Shown here one piece after another: positions 18,834-27,250 of a DNA stretch of 45,859 bases. Under the pieces are notes generated by a model. That model ran no database searches. It was not told where the DNA came from and worked only from the letters and a program-made list of their open reading frames with translations. The position numbers were made by a program, and so were the translations under genes. The first letter of the stretch is position 1. The number at the start of each line of letters is the position of its first letter. This stretch comes from Erginobacter sp964587835 (GTDB taxonomy: Bacteria; Auribacterota; Erginobacteria; Erginobacterales; Erginobacteraceae), in NCBI GenBank assembly GCA_964587835.1, contig CAZPMN010000020.1:1-45859 (forward strand), in the 5' to 3' direction.

Positions 18834-19675
18834 CCGTCTTCGACCTGATCGAAAGGCTGGGCGCTTCCACCGTCCAGCACGGCCCGGCCAACCGGAGGGT
18901 CTACCTGATGAAACCGGCCGAGGAGGACCTTCCGGCTCTCCCGGCTCGGTTGATCGAATTTGCCCGGTCCCGGGGTTACTCCAAGATCTTCGCCAAGATC
19001 CCGTCCCGGGCCCGGGATCGATTTGTCTCCGCCGGTTACGAGGTTGAGGGTGAGGTGCCCGGGTATTTCCGGGGCCGGGAAGATGCCCTCTTTGCCTGTT
19101 TCTACTTAGACCCCCGCCGCCGGGAGGGTGACCGAGGGGAGGCCCATCGGATCCGCGAACTGGCCCGGCGCCGGGCGGAAACCGGACGGATACCGGCCGC
19201 CGGGACGGAACCCCGGTTGCTGGCGGAGGAAGAAATGGAGGTGGCCGCCGAGCTTTACCGGGTTGTTTTCAAGTCCTACCCTTTTCCCATCCACGATCCC
19301 GAATACCTCCGCCGCACCCGGGCTTCCCACGTCGATTACTACGGGATCCGGGAGCAGGGACGGTTGATCTCCTTGGCCTCGGCGGAGAAGGACCCTCCCG
19401 AACTCTCGGCGGAGCTGACGGATTTCGCCACCCACCCGGCGTTTCGGGGCCGGTCGCTGGCCTCGGTGTTGTTGGGGCGGATGGAAGGGGACCTGACCGC
19501 CGCCGGCTACCTCACCGGTTACACGATCGCCCGCGCTCTATCGCCGGGGATGAACATCACTTTCGCCCGGGCGGGTTACCGGTTTGGGGGTCTGCTCTGG
19601 AACAATACGCAGATCTGCGGCCGCCTGGAGCCGATGAACATCTGGTCCAAATCCCTCCGGCCGCCAAGCGCATAG
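18830..19675 (+). CDS. ablB: Beta-lysine N6-acetyltransferase (GNAT)
   Basis: A 281-residue protein translated from the ATG of an ATGA overlap with kamA. The N-terminal half (FAKIPSRARDRFVSAGYEVEG, then YFRGREDALFACFY) matches the AblB pattern. The C-terminal half is a GNAT fold with an acetyl-CoA loop region (TDFATHPAFRGRSLASVLL). It acetylates the epsilon amino group of beta-lysine to give the compatible solute N-epsilon-acetyl-beta-lysine. The stop is followed by a 12-bp-stem hairpin, so the two genes form a complete two-gene operon. Confidence 0.9.
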   Translation: MTVFDLIERLGASTVQHGPANRRVYLMKPAEEDLPALPARLIEFARSRGYSKIFAKIPSRARDRFVSAGYEVEGEVPGYFRGREDALFACFYLDPRRREGDRGEAHRIRELARRRAETGRIPAAGTEPRLLAEEEMEVAAELYRVVFKSYPFPIHDPEYLRRTRASHVDYYGIREQGRLISLASAEKDPPELSAELTDFATHPAFRGRSLASVLLGRMEGDLTAAGYLTGYTIARALSPGMNITFARAGYRFGGLLWNNTQICGRLEPMNIWSKSLRPPSA

Positions 19676-19687
19676 GGAAAAGCGCAT

Positions 19688-19716
19688 AGGGCATAGCGCC
19701 TCAAGCGCTATGCCCT
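19688..19716. terminator. Bidirectional hairpin between convergent genes
   Basis: AGGGCATAGCGC (19688-19699) pairs perfectly with GCGCTATGCCCT (19705-19716) around a 5-base loop. It separates ablB and the convergent beta-helix gene. There is no long U tract, so it may work as a weak terminator or mRNA 3'-end stabiliser. AGCGCATAGG is repeated twice on its left. Confidence 0.6.
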
Positions 19717-19727
19717 TTGCTCTATGC

Positions 19728-20984
19728 TCATTCGCGAAAGCTGGGAATGATCTCCAGGGCCGCGGAGTTGATCTCCTCCACCACGCTCTGGAGCCAGTGG
19801 GTGCCGACAGCAGATTCCGCCGGGGTCAGCTTCTGGATCGCAGCTAGGTAACCTTCGTTGCTCTCCCGCCGGGCTTTACTGACCGCGGTCAGGAACGTTT
19901 CCTTTTCGCTGTCCCCCCCATCTTCTTCCCGGGCCCGGAGGAAGAGATCCTCCAGCCGATGGCGGGACCGATAGAGTTCTTCCTTGCGTTCCCCGCAACG
20001 GGAACTTTTCGGCCCACCCCGTTCCCGGGCCTGGATCCGGGCGCTCTCGGGGAGTTTCTCGGCGAAGGTGATCAGGCGCTTGACCCGCTCCTGCAGTCCT
20101 AGATCGATCTTCTCCACCGCCCCCTTGAGAAGTTCTTCCTGGAAACGGTCCCCGGAGAGGAAGAGGGAGCGGACGTTCAGGTACCAGCGGCGCAGCGCGA
20201 TCAGGTTGGCGATGTAGTTGATGTTGTTGATGGTCCGGCCCCGGACCGCCCCGTAAAGGCCGGGGTGATGCGGGACCGTCCGGACGGGAGCGGAGGCGCC
20301 GAGGATCATCCTCCCGTCATCGGGGGCGTCCTTGCGCAGGACAGTTCCCGCGGCCACCACCACCCCGAACCCGACCCGGCAGGGCCCGACCATCCCCCCC
20401 TGGCCGCCGAGAAAGATCGGCGGTTGGTTGAGCATCACCCCGCGGGGGACGTCGCCGATCAGCGAGGGAGTGGCCTTGTCCCCGTTGGGGGTAAAATTGA
20501 AGTGGATGTAGGAACTCCCCACCTCGCTGTGATTCTTCCGGCTGGTCCCTCCCGCCATCAAGCAGTCGCAGAAATTGATCAGGGATCCCAGGGTGACGAA
20601 GGGGAAGAGGACGGTCTGCTTCAGCCCGACGCTGTGGGCGCCTCCGGATTGCTCCTCCAGCAGGCAGCCTTCCCGGATATGCGCTCCCAGTCCCAACGAA
20701 GCTCGAGCCAGGAAGGCGGCTTTCTGAAAGAATCCCCCGCGCAGTTCTACCCCCGGTCCCACCTGGCAGTTGATGACGGTGGCCGGTCCCTCAAAGCCGA
20801 TGGTGGCCCCGGCCAGGATCAGGGTCTCGTCCCCGTAGATCCGGCAGCCGGGGTAGATGGTGACCCGGTCGGGAGAGATCCGGTCCGGGTCGACGTCCTC
20901 ACCGATATCCACCGATTGGGGATCCAGGATCCGGACCCCGCGCTTGATTAGCAGTTCGATCTTGGTCAGGCCTTTTTCGGGCAT
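19728..20984 (-). CDS. Left-handed beta-helix (hexapeptide) protein, GlmU C-domain-like
   Basis: A 418-residue protein. Residues about 25-240 contain hexapeptide repeats (for example IYGDETLILAGATIGFEG, VGPGVELRGG, LGLGAHIREG) of a left-handed beta-helix, as in the acetyltransferase half of GlmU and related UDP-GlcNAc pyrophosphorylase-like proteins. Glycine-rich loops (GGAHSVG, LGGQGGMVGPCRVG) follow. The C-terminal ~150 residues are helical and charged. No nucleotidyltransferase (Rossmann) domain is present, so a uridylyltransferase activity is unlikely. It probably transfers an acyl group or binds a sugar nucleotide. A good Shine-Dalgarno (AAAGGAG) precedes the ATG. Confidence 0.7.
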   Translation of the reverse strand: MPEKGLTKIELLIKRGVRILDPQSVDIGEDVDPDRISPDRVTIYPGCRIYGDETLILAGATIGFEGPATVINCQVGPGVELRGGFFQKAAFLARASLGLGAHIREGCLLEEQSGGAHSVGLKQTVLFPFVTLGSLINFCDCLMAGGTSRKNHSEVGSSYIHFNFTPNGDKATPSLIGDVPRGVMLNQPPIFLGGQGGMVGPCRVGFGVVVAAGTVLRKDAPDDGRMILGASAPVRTVPHHPGLYGAVRGRTINNINYIANLIALRRWYLNVRSLFLSGDRFQEELLKGAVEKIDLGLQERVKRLITFAEKLPESARIQARERGGPKSSRCGERKEELYRSRHRLEDLFLRAREEDGGDSEKETFLTAVSKARRESNEGYLAAIQKLTPAESAVGTHWLQSVVEEINSAALEIIPSFRE

Positions 20985-21023
20985 TGGTTGCTCCTTTTTT
21001 TGGGGAATGGGGAATAGTGATCG

Positions 21024-21050
21024 GTAATCAGTAATCAGTAATCAGTAATC
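21024..21050. repeat. Heptanucleotide tandem repeat
   Basis: Three full and one partial copies of GTAATCA, in the short gap between two minus-strand genes. A simple sequence repeat prone to slippage; no function is evident. Confidence 0.85.
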
Positions 21051-21056
21051 CGGGCG

Positions 21057-21923
21057 CTAGGCGCTCTGCTCTTTGCCCTTTGCGAAACTGTACCACTTTT
21101 CGCTTAAGCGGCTCAAGTCGGGGACCGTCCGCAGGTAGATGAAGAGCCCGGCCAAAAGCAGGGTCAGGGCCAGGTAATAGGGGTGAAACCAGGCGTTGAC
21201 CAGGGCGAAAAGGGCGACCCCGGCCGGAAGCCAGCCGTAACGGGTCAGCAGGCGGAAGAGGACGGGGTGTCCGGGGACCAAAAGGAGGTAGGGGAGGGGA
21301 AGCAGAAAGACCGGGTCCAGCTGCGAAAAGATCAATCCGGTGATTGCGGCCGCGGCCGCCGCCAGGCCGAGGATCCGGAAGCGGGGCCGGCGGATCCGCC
21401 GGAGGAAATCCTCCCGGGTGGCGATCAACTCCGGCGGGGCTTCGGTCGGCCCGGTCACGGCGGAGCAGAGGAGGCTCAGCGCCCGCCCCAGCCGCTCCCG
21501 GTCGAGCCCCTCCCGAACTAGGGCGTCGATCTCGGCAAAGACGAACTCCCCGTCGGTCAGGCCTTCCGCCGCCAGGTCGATGGTGGGCAGGGCCGAGATC
21601 TCCACCATCCCTCCCAGCTCGTCCTCGATCCGGGAGTGTTCCTTGGCCTTGTGGAAGGTGTCGATTGTCTCGTGAACCATCCCGTCGGCGATGTAGTGGG
21701 AAACGATCCCGAGAAAACGGGCGGTCCGCTTCCGGTTACCCTTCAGGAAAGCCCGCCGGGCCCGGTAGAGAGCCGCCCGGGTCGTCCGCCGGGCCTTCGG
21801 CCAGGTATGGGTCAGGGTCCTCCGCCGGTCCGGTTCCACCGAGCCCTCAACCAGCTCCTCCCGGGGGAGGTTGAAGGCCTGGGCCATCCGGGCCGCCATC
21901 CTTTTGTGGTCCCGCCAGATCAT
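21057..21923 (-). CDS. Zinc-dependent phospholipase C-like membrane protein
   Basis: A 288-residue protein. The N-terminal half has the helical fold signature of zinc-PLC/S1-P1-type proteins: a conserved His early in the chain (RDHKRM), FLGIVSHYIADGMVHE around residues 70-85, and further His/Asp residues that could bind zinc. The C-terminal ~110 residues hold three or four hydrophobic helices (about 185-205, 210-230, 235-270), so it is membrane anchored. Enzyme activity and substrate cannot be read from the sequence. It is upstream of the beta-helix gene on the same strand, 72 bp apart. Confidence 0.65.
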   Translation of the reverse strand: MIWRDHKRMAARMAQAFNLPREELVEGSVEPDRRRTLTHTWPKARRTTRAALYRARRAFLKGNRKRTARFLGIVSHYIADGMVHETIDTFHKAKEHSRIEDELGGMVEISALPTIDLAAEGLTDGEFVFAEIDALVREGLDRERLGRALSLLCSAVTGPTEAPPELIATREDFLRRIRRPRFRILGLAAAAAAITGLIFSQLDPVFLLPLPYLLLVPGHPVLFRLLTRYGWLPAGVALFALVNAWFHPYYLALTLLLAGLFIYLRTVPDLSRLSEKWYSFAKGKEQSA

Positions 21924-22008
21924 CTTAAAAGGGGAATGAGGCTCATTGCGGGGCGGATCTTACCACGGATTTCGGACGGGATATACGAAAATGGCCAGAA
22001 ACGCGGCC

Positions 22009-22037
22009 TTGACGAAAGGGGGAATTTCCCGTACCTT
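22009..22037 (+). promoter_or_regulatory. Sigma-70-type promoter for the secreted beta-helix gene
   Basis: TTGACG (22009-22014), 17-base spacer, TACCTT (22032-22037). GAGGAGG lies 5' of the ATG at 22104, giving a strong ribosome site. Confidence 0.6.
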
Positions 22038-22103
22038 AAGAAATAGCGGGTCTTTAGCCTGCCAATTTGGAAAAAGTCAACCGATCGAGAGGAGGTAATT
22101 GAA

Positions 22104-23414
22104 ATGAAGAATCTGCTGGTCTTGTTTCTGGCTGTTGGGCTGCTCCTGGCCGTGGAGAGCACCCCGGCCCGAGCACAGGGTTGGGATATCCAGTCCCTGA
22201 TCGACGGCGCCGCGCCCGGCGAAGTGGTTTCAGTCCCGGCCGGTCGTTACCGGGTCAATCTCTTTCTCAAGGCCGGGGTAATCCTGGAGGGCGCGGGGGC
22301 GGACCTGACCGTGCTTGACGGCGGGGGAACCGGCCCGGTGATCGTGGCCGAAGACGGGGGAGTGATCAAGGGATTCACCATTACGGGTGGGATCGAGGGA
22401 GTGAAGGCCTCCGGTTCCCTGACCGGGATCTTCGAGAACATCATCACCGGCAATCTCGGCAGCGGGATCCGGATCGGCGCCGGCGACGCGGTGATTGTCA
22501 ACAACCTGATCCGGTCCAACGGCCAGGCCGGGATCGATCTGGCCCGCTCCGCCGTTCTGGCGGCCAATAATACGGTCTGCTCGAACAGCCAGGGCTTTCT
22601 CTTCTGGAAATGTCCCGCTTCCACCGCGGTCAATAACCTGGTTGCGCTTTCCGCCGTCGGCCTGGCCCGGGACGAGGAATCCCAACCCGACTTCTCCAAC
22701 AATCTCCTGGTCGCCAACCAGGTCGATTTTGAGCCCTCTGACTTTCCGGGCGAGAATTTTCGGGAAGCGGCGATTGCCGGCTGCCGCCTGCCGGCGGCGT
22801 CCCCCTATCGGGAAGCCGGGGTGCCGGTGGAGGGGATCCCGGAGGTCCTGACCGCGGGGCTCGGCGCTTTCCTGCCGTCCGCCTTGACCCTGGAGGACTA
22901 TCTCGGGGTGATGGAGGGATTTCGGGGCCGGCTGGCCGGCGAGGAGACCCTGGTCGAGTACGAACTGCTTTCGGAGACGGGGGTCTTCCGGGTTTCTACC
23001 TTCTTCCCCCGGCCGGAGTTCCAGATCGCTTCCTCCACCGCGGGCACCAGGATCGCCGATCCGGTCGCCCTAGACCGGGAAAGCGGCGATCGGCTGATCG
23101 AGCGGCTGGTGACGTCCGCGCCGCCGGCGGTCGAGGTCTGGGGCTGGGGCGGGGTTGAATACCCCCGGCAGGAAGGCCGTTACGTCCTGGAGAGTATCTT
23201 CACCGAGCCGGAGTCCTATTTCGTCGATTTCGACGACATTCTCCATTTCGTCCGCCAGACCAACTTCGCTCAGGTCCGGGTCCTGATTCCCGAAGGTTAT
23301 TCGGTTGAATCGCTCAGCCCCGAAGGCGAGGTCGATCCCGCCACCGGCGCCGTTACGGTCCTCAACCCGGCTCGCGCCCTGATCGAGATCAACCTCACCC
23401 TCGCCCCCCGCTAA
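22104..23414 (+). CDS. Secreted right-handed parallel beta-helix protein
   Basis: A 436-residue exported protein. The signal peptide (about residues 1-24) has a basic start, a Leu/Val-rich core and an A-R-A cleavage site before QGW. Residues about 30-200 are pectate-lyase-type beta-helix repeats with the start seen in DUF1565/NosD-like proteins (VPAGRYRVNLFLKAGVILEG) and repeated asparagine ladders (ENIITGN, VNNLIRSN, ANNTVCSN). The second half (about 240-430) is a mixed domain with no motif I recognise. No catalytic residues can be assigned, so polysaccharide binding or degradation is only a possibility. It is transcribed alone from its own promoter. Confidence 0.75.
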   Translation: MKNLLVLFLAVGLLLAVESTPARAQGWDIQSLIDGAAPGEVVSVPAGRYRVNLFLKAGVILEGAGADLTVLDGGGTGPVIVAEDGGVIKGFTITGGIEGVKASGSLTGIFENIITGNLGSGIRIGAGDAVIVNNLIRSNGQAGIDLARSAVLAANNTVCSNSQGFLFWKCPASTAVNNLVALSAVGLARDEESQPDFSNNLLVANQVDFEPSDFPGENFREAAIAGCRLPAASPYREAGVPVEGIPEVLTAGLGAFLPSALTLEDYLGVMEGFRGRLAGEETLVEYELLSETGVFRVSTFFPRPEFQIASSTAGTRIADPVALDRESGDRLIERLVTSAPPAVEVWGWGGVEYPRQEGRYVLESIFTEPESYFVDFDDILHFVRQTNFAQVRVLIPEGYSVESLSPEGEVDPATGAVTVLNPARALIEINLTLAPR

Positions 23415-23421
23415 AAAATAT

Positions 23422-23576
23422 TCACCGCAAAGTCGCAAAGAACGCAAAGAAGAATTTTTAGTTTCTCCTCCGATGGTTGATATCTGCCTTGGGACCATTA
23501 AAAGTTTCGCAGCGGAAAGAAACTCAAGAGTATACAACTCTTAAACTCTTTGCGTCCTTTGCGTTCTCTGCGGTTC
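23422..23576. repeat. Inverted repeat of the CGCAAAG type
   Basis: The left arm contains CACCGCAAAGTCGCAAAGAA and the right arm TTTGCGTTCTCTGCGG, which are near complements about 120 bases apart. The gap between the beta-helix gene and the kinase relic consists mostly of this element. A structurally parallel element with different words lies at 38429-38520. Confidence 0.7.
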
Positions 23577-23608
23577 AAAACAGGGCCCGGCCAGCGGTGA
23601 AAGGCGGC

Positions 23609-24028
23609 ATGCGGTTTGACGCGGTCGGGATCGGCCGCAACTGCGTCGATTACCTGGCTTTGGTTTCCTCTCTGCCTCCCCCCGGCGCCAAAGTTCCGAT
23701 GGAGGAATTCCGGGTGGTCGGCGGGGGCCAGGCTACCACCGCCCTGGCCGCCGGTCCGTAAGCGGCCGTGATCACTCTCGGATCGGAAGGAGCGGTCGCC
23801 CTCACCGCGGAAGGATTATTCCGCCGCCCGGCCTGCCGGGTCGAGGTGGTCGATACCACCGCCGCCGGCGACGCCTTGCACGCCGGTTTCGCCTACTCCA
23901 TCCTCCAGGGTTGGGATATGAACCGGACCCTTGACTTCGCCAACGCCCTGGGCGGTCTGGTCTGCCGCGGCCTGGGCGGCCGGGCTACCCTCCCCACCCT
24001 CGACGAGGTCTTAAGTTTGCTCGACTGA
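23609..24028 (+). pseudogene. PfkB-family sugar kinase relic with internal deletion
   Basis: An N-terminal PfkB segment (DAVGIGRNCVDYLALV, then EFRVVGGGQATTALAA) is followed in the same frame by a TAA stop (23759-23761). The C-terminal segment (AAVITLGSEGA, VVDTTAAGDALHAGF) continues directly after it. PfkB kinases are about 300 residues; only about 140 codons remain, so roughly 150 residues of the middle are missing. The catalytic GAGD motif reads AAGD. The gene cannot make a working kinase. It lies at the left edge of the accessory island. Confidence 0.85.
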
Positions 24029-24074
24029 CCTGTCTTATTTTACAAATCAGGTCATAACACTTTTGTAAAATAAG
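24026..24074. repeat. Overlapping inverted repeats at island edge
   Basis: CTTATTTTACAAA (24034-24046) pairs perfectly with 24062-24074, and TGACCTG (24026-24032) pairs with CAGGTCA (24048-24054). The two hairpins are mutually exclusive. They directly follow the kinase relic and lie in AT-richer DNA. This could be a terminator or a mobile-element end. The rest of 24075-24346 shows no gene. Confidence 0.6.
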
Positions 24075-24346
24075 GAAAATTTGTTGTTAGGCACAGTGTT
24101 GGGTCCCATTATGGATTCCGACTCCGCGGTTCCGGAATAATTGCCTGGCAAGAAACCAAGTATTGAGTATAATTCTCTATGGTCTTAAGTTAATTGCGAA
24201 GATTGATCCAACTAGTTGCCGGCCAGGAAGATATTGCCGGATATCTCTGGTTAAATTCTCTTGGAAATATTTTTTTCCGATGATCATCGGTGTGGGGAGG
24301 TCCCTCAGGGAGAATTGTTCCCAAGCAATCCGGATGTGCTCCTGAG

Positions 24347-27250
24347 ATGAAAGCGCCGGATAAAGTTCAAAGGCTGGTGGAAGTCTTTGACCGGAACCTG
24401 GAGGCCTATAAGAGATCCGGTTACAAGGAAGCCAACGTCCGCTCCGAGTTCATCGACCCCTTCTTCGAGGCCCTGGGCTGGGACGTCTATAACCAGCAGG
24501 GTTACGCCGAGGCCTACAAGGACGTCATCACCGAGGACGCGATCAAGGTCGGCGGGGCCACCAAGGCCCCCGACTACTGCTTCCGGATCGGCGGGGCCCG
24601 GAAGTTCTTCATCGAGGCCAAGAAACCCTCGGTCGATATCAAGGGCGATATCAGCCCCGCCTACCAGCTCCGCCGTTACGCCTGGTCGGCCGGGCTCCCC
24701 CTCTCCATCCTCACCGACTTCGAGGAGTTCGCCGTTTACGACTGCCGCCTCCGTCCCCAACTCAAGGATAAGTCCGGCCACGGCCGGGTGATCTACCTCA
24801 CCTACCACGATTACCTGGAGAAGTGGGAGGAGATCGCCGACGTCTTCTCCAAGCAGGCGGTCCTCGAGGGGCGGTTCGATAAGTTCGTCGAGTCGAAGAA
24901 GAAGCGGTCCACCCAGGAAGTCGACGTGGAGTTCCTCAAGGAGATAGAGGACTGGCGCAACCTCCTGGCCCGCAACCTCGCCCTGAGAAACCCCGGCCTG
25001 GGAATCCGCGAGCTCAACTTCGCCGTCCAGCGGACGATCGATCGGATAATCTTCCTGCGCATCTGCGAGGACCGGGGGATCGAGACCTACGGCCGGCTCC
25101 AGGCCCTGGCCAACGGCAAGGAGATATACCGGCGGTTGCAGAAGCTCTACCTCCTGGCCGACGACAAGTATAACTCCGGCCTCTTCCACTTCCGTCGGGA
25201 GAAAGACACGGCCACGCCCCCCGACGAGCTGACCCTTGACCTGAAGATCGATGACAAGGTCCTGAAAGATATCTTCAAGCGCCTCTATTACCCGGAGAGC
25301 CCCTACGAGTTCTCGGTCCTGGGGGCGGAGATCCTCGGCCACATCTACGAGCAGTTTCTCGGCAAGGTGATCAAGCTGACCAAGGGCCACCAGGCCAAGG
25401 TGGAGGAGAAGCCGGAAGTCCGAAAGGCCGGCGGCGTCTATTACACCCCGACCTACATCGTCGATTACATCGTCAAGAATACCGTCGGCAAGCTCTGCGA
25501 GGGGAAGACCCCGAAGCAGATCGAGAAACTGCGGATCCTCGACCCCGCCTGCGGCTCCGGCTCCTTCCTGATCGGGGCCTATAACTCCCTCCACGACTAC
25601 CACCGCGACTGGTACCTGGAGAACCTCATCCCCGCCAAGGGCAAGGATAAATACATCTCCAAAGCCGCCCTGAAAAAATACGTCCCCGGAAAAAACCCCG
25701 AGATGCCGATCTACCAGGGAAAGGGCGGGCAGTGGTATCTGACCACCCGGGAGAAGAAGCGGATCCTGCTCAACAACATCTACGGCGTCGATATCGACAG
25801 CCAGGCGGTCGAGGTGACCAAGCTCAGCCTCCTGCTCAAGGTCCTGGAGAACGAGAACCAGGACAGCCTGGAGCGCCAGATGAAGCTCTGGCGGGAGCGG
25901 GCACTCCCCGACCTGGGAAACAACATCAAGTGCGGCAACTCCCTGATCGGCCCCGACTTCTATGACAACCAGCAACTAACCCTGCTGGAAGACGAAGAAC
26001 AGACCCGCATCAACGCCTTCGACTGGCCCACCGAATTCCCCGATATAATGCAATCCGGCGGTTTCGACTCCGTAATCGGCAACCCGCCATGGGGAGCCGC
26101 TTTTAATGACTCCGAACATCTATATCTTGTTAATCATTATGACTCAGTTCCCAAAAAGACAAAAGATAGCTATTTATATTTCGTCTTCAAGGCTATCAGC
26201 TTATTACATTCCTCCGGTTATCTCGGTTTCATAATCCCGAATACTTGGCTATTAATAAATAATGCAGAAGCAATTCGGCGCGATTTGCTGACCTTAAATA
26301 TACAGGAAATAATAGATCACGGAGATGGCGTATTTAAAAAGGCTACTGCTGAATGCACGACTATAATACTAACAAAAAATATAGATACTAAGGGTTCATG
26401 CAGAGCCATAAGACTCCGAAAACAAACCAAAATTATAGATCATATAGTATTTAAATCACTTTGGTTAAAAAATGATTATAGCCGCATTATTCTTGATATG
26501 GATGAAGAAACTCAGCGTTTACTCACTAAAATAAAATCCGTATCCGAACCATTTGAGAAGACCAGTTCTATTATTTGGGGTATCAAGCCTTATCAAGTCG
26601 GATATGGCACACCACCTCAAACAAGAAAAATGGTTGATGCGCGTATCTACCATTCCACCCAACAGCAGGGGAAAGCTTGGAAACCCCTGTTGGTAGGTTC
26701 AAATGTAGATCGGTATAGATTAACTTTCGCGGGCGATCTATTTATTAAGTATGGAAAATGGCTAATGTATCCTTCAAATGAAATTTTTATGCGAAATCCA
26801 AAAATATTAATGCGGCAAACAAGTGATATATTGAGAACTTGCTATGATGACAAAGGATATTACTGCCAAAACTCGGTATTTATTATCCATTCGACTGCTG
26901 TTGATTTAAAATATTTATTGGGTTTATTAAATTCAAAACTATTAGGCTTTGCATATAAACTAGGTAACCCCCAAACCAAGAAAGTATTTGCCGAGATTAA
27001 GCCAAGTGTGATCAAGAAATTACCCATACTTATTAACCATAATAAGCAAGCTAATCACGACAAAATTATTGAACGAGTAAATAGTATACTGGATTTAAAC
27101 AAGAAGTTGCCGAAAGCCAAAACCCCCATCGAGAAAATCCAGCTTGAACGGCAAATAAAAGCCACTGATAGACAAATCGACCAGCTTGTTTACGAGTTGT
27201 ATGGGTTGACCGATAAAGAAATTGAGATTGTTGAAGGGGATGAAAGATGA
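24347..27250 (+). CDS. Type IIG-like restriction-modification enzyme (Eco57I-class)
   Basis: About 967 residues combining nuclease, adenine methyltransferase and target recognition. The N-terminal PD-(D/E)XK-type nuclease has Asp76 (APDYCF) and Glu90/Lys92 (FIEAKK). The methyltransferase has motif I DPACGSGSF (Asp399) and motif IV NPPW (Asn579), which is N6-adenine type. The last ~385 residues contain the expected specificity domain and a coiled-coil end. ATG 24347 is chosen over the GTG at 24290 because the family starts near this point. Base composition changes abruptly near 26.1 kb: GC-rich before, AT-rich after (one hand-counted 60-base line each: 41 versus 19 G+C). The next gene overlaps by ATGA. 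Confidence 0.88.
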   Translation: MKAPDKVQRLVEVFDRNLEAYKRSGYKEANVRSEFIDPFFEALGWDVYNQQGYAEAYKDVITEDAIKVGGATKAPDYCFRIGGARKFFIEAKKPSVDIKGDISPAYQLRRYAWSAGLPLSILTDFEEFAVYDCRLRPQLKDKSGHGRVIYLTYHDYLEKWEEIADVFSKQAVLEGRFDKFVESKKKRSTQEVDVEFLKEIEDWRNLLARNLALRNPGLGIRELNFAVQRTIDRIIFLRICEDRGIETYGRLQALANGKEIYRRLQKLYLLADDKYNSGLFHFRREKDTATPPDELTLDLKIDDKVLKDIFKRLYYPESPYEFSVLGAEILGHIYEQFLGKVIKLTKGHQAKVEEKPEVRKAGGVYYTPTYIVDYIVKNTVGKLCEGKTPKQIEKLRILDPACGSGSFLIGAYNSLHDYHRDWYLENLIPAKGKDKYISKAALKKYVPGKNPEMPIYQGKGGQWYLTTREKKRILLNNIYGVDIDSQAVEVTKLSLLLKVLENENQDSLERQMKLWRERALPDLGNNIKCGNSLIGPDFYDNQQLTLLEDEEQTRINAFDWPTEFPDIMQSGGFDSVIGNPPWGAAFNDSEHLYLVNHYDSVPKKTKDSYLYFVFKAISLLHSSGYLGFIIPNTWLLINNAEAIRRDLLTLNIQEIIDHGDGVFKKATAECTTIILTKNIDTKGSCRAIRLRKQTKIIDHIVFKSLWLKNDYSRIILDMDEETQRLLTKIKSVSEPFEKTSSIIWGIKPYQVGYGTPPQTRKMVDARIYHSTQQQGKAWKPLLVGSNVDRYRLTFAGDLFIKYGKWLMYPSNEIFMRNPKILMRQTSDILRTCYDDKGYYCQNSVFIIHSTAVDLKYLLGLLNSKLLGFAYKLGNPQTKKVFAEIKPSVIKKLPILINHNKQANHDKIIERVNSILDLNKKLPKAKTPIEKIQLERQIKATDRQIDQLVYELYGLTDKEIEIVEGDER

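Noticed and set aside
24305..25975. Minus-strand open frame of about 556 codons opposite the R-M gene
   Set aside because: Composition shadow of the methyltransferase gene; it ends where the GC-rich codon use ends and has no recognisable motif.
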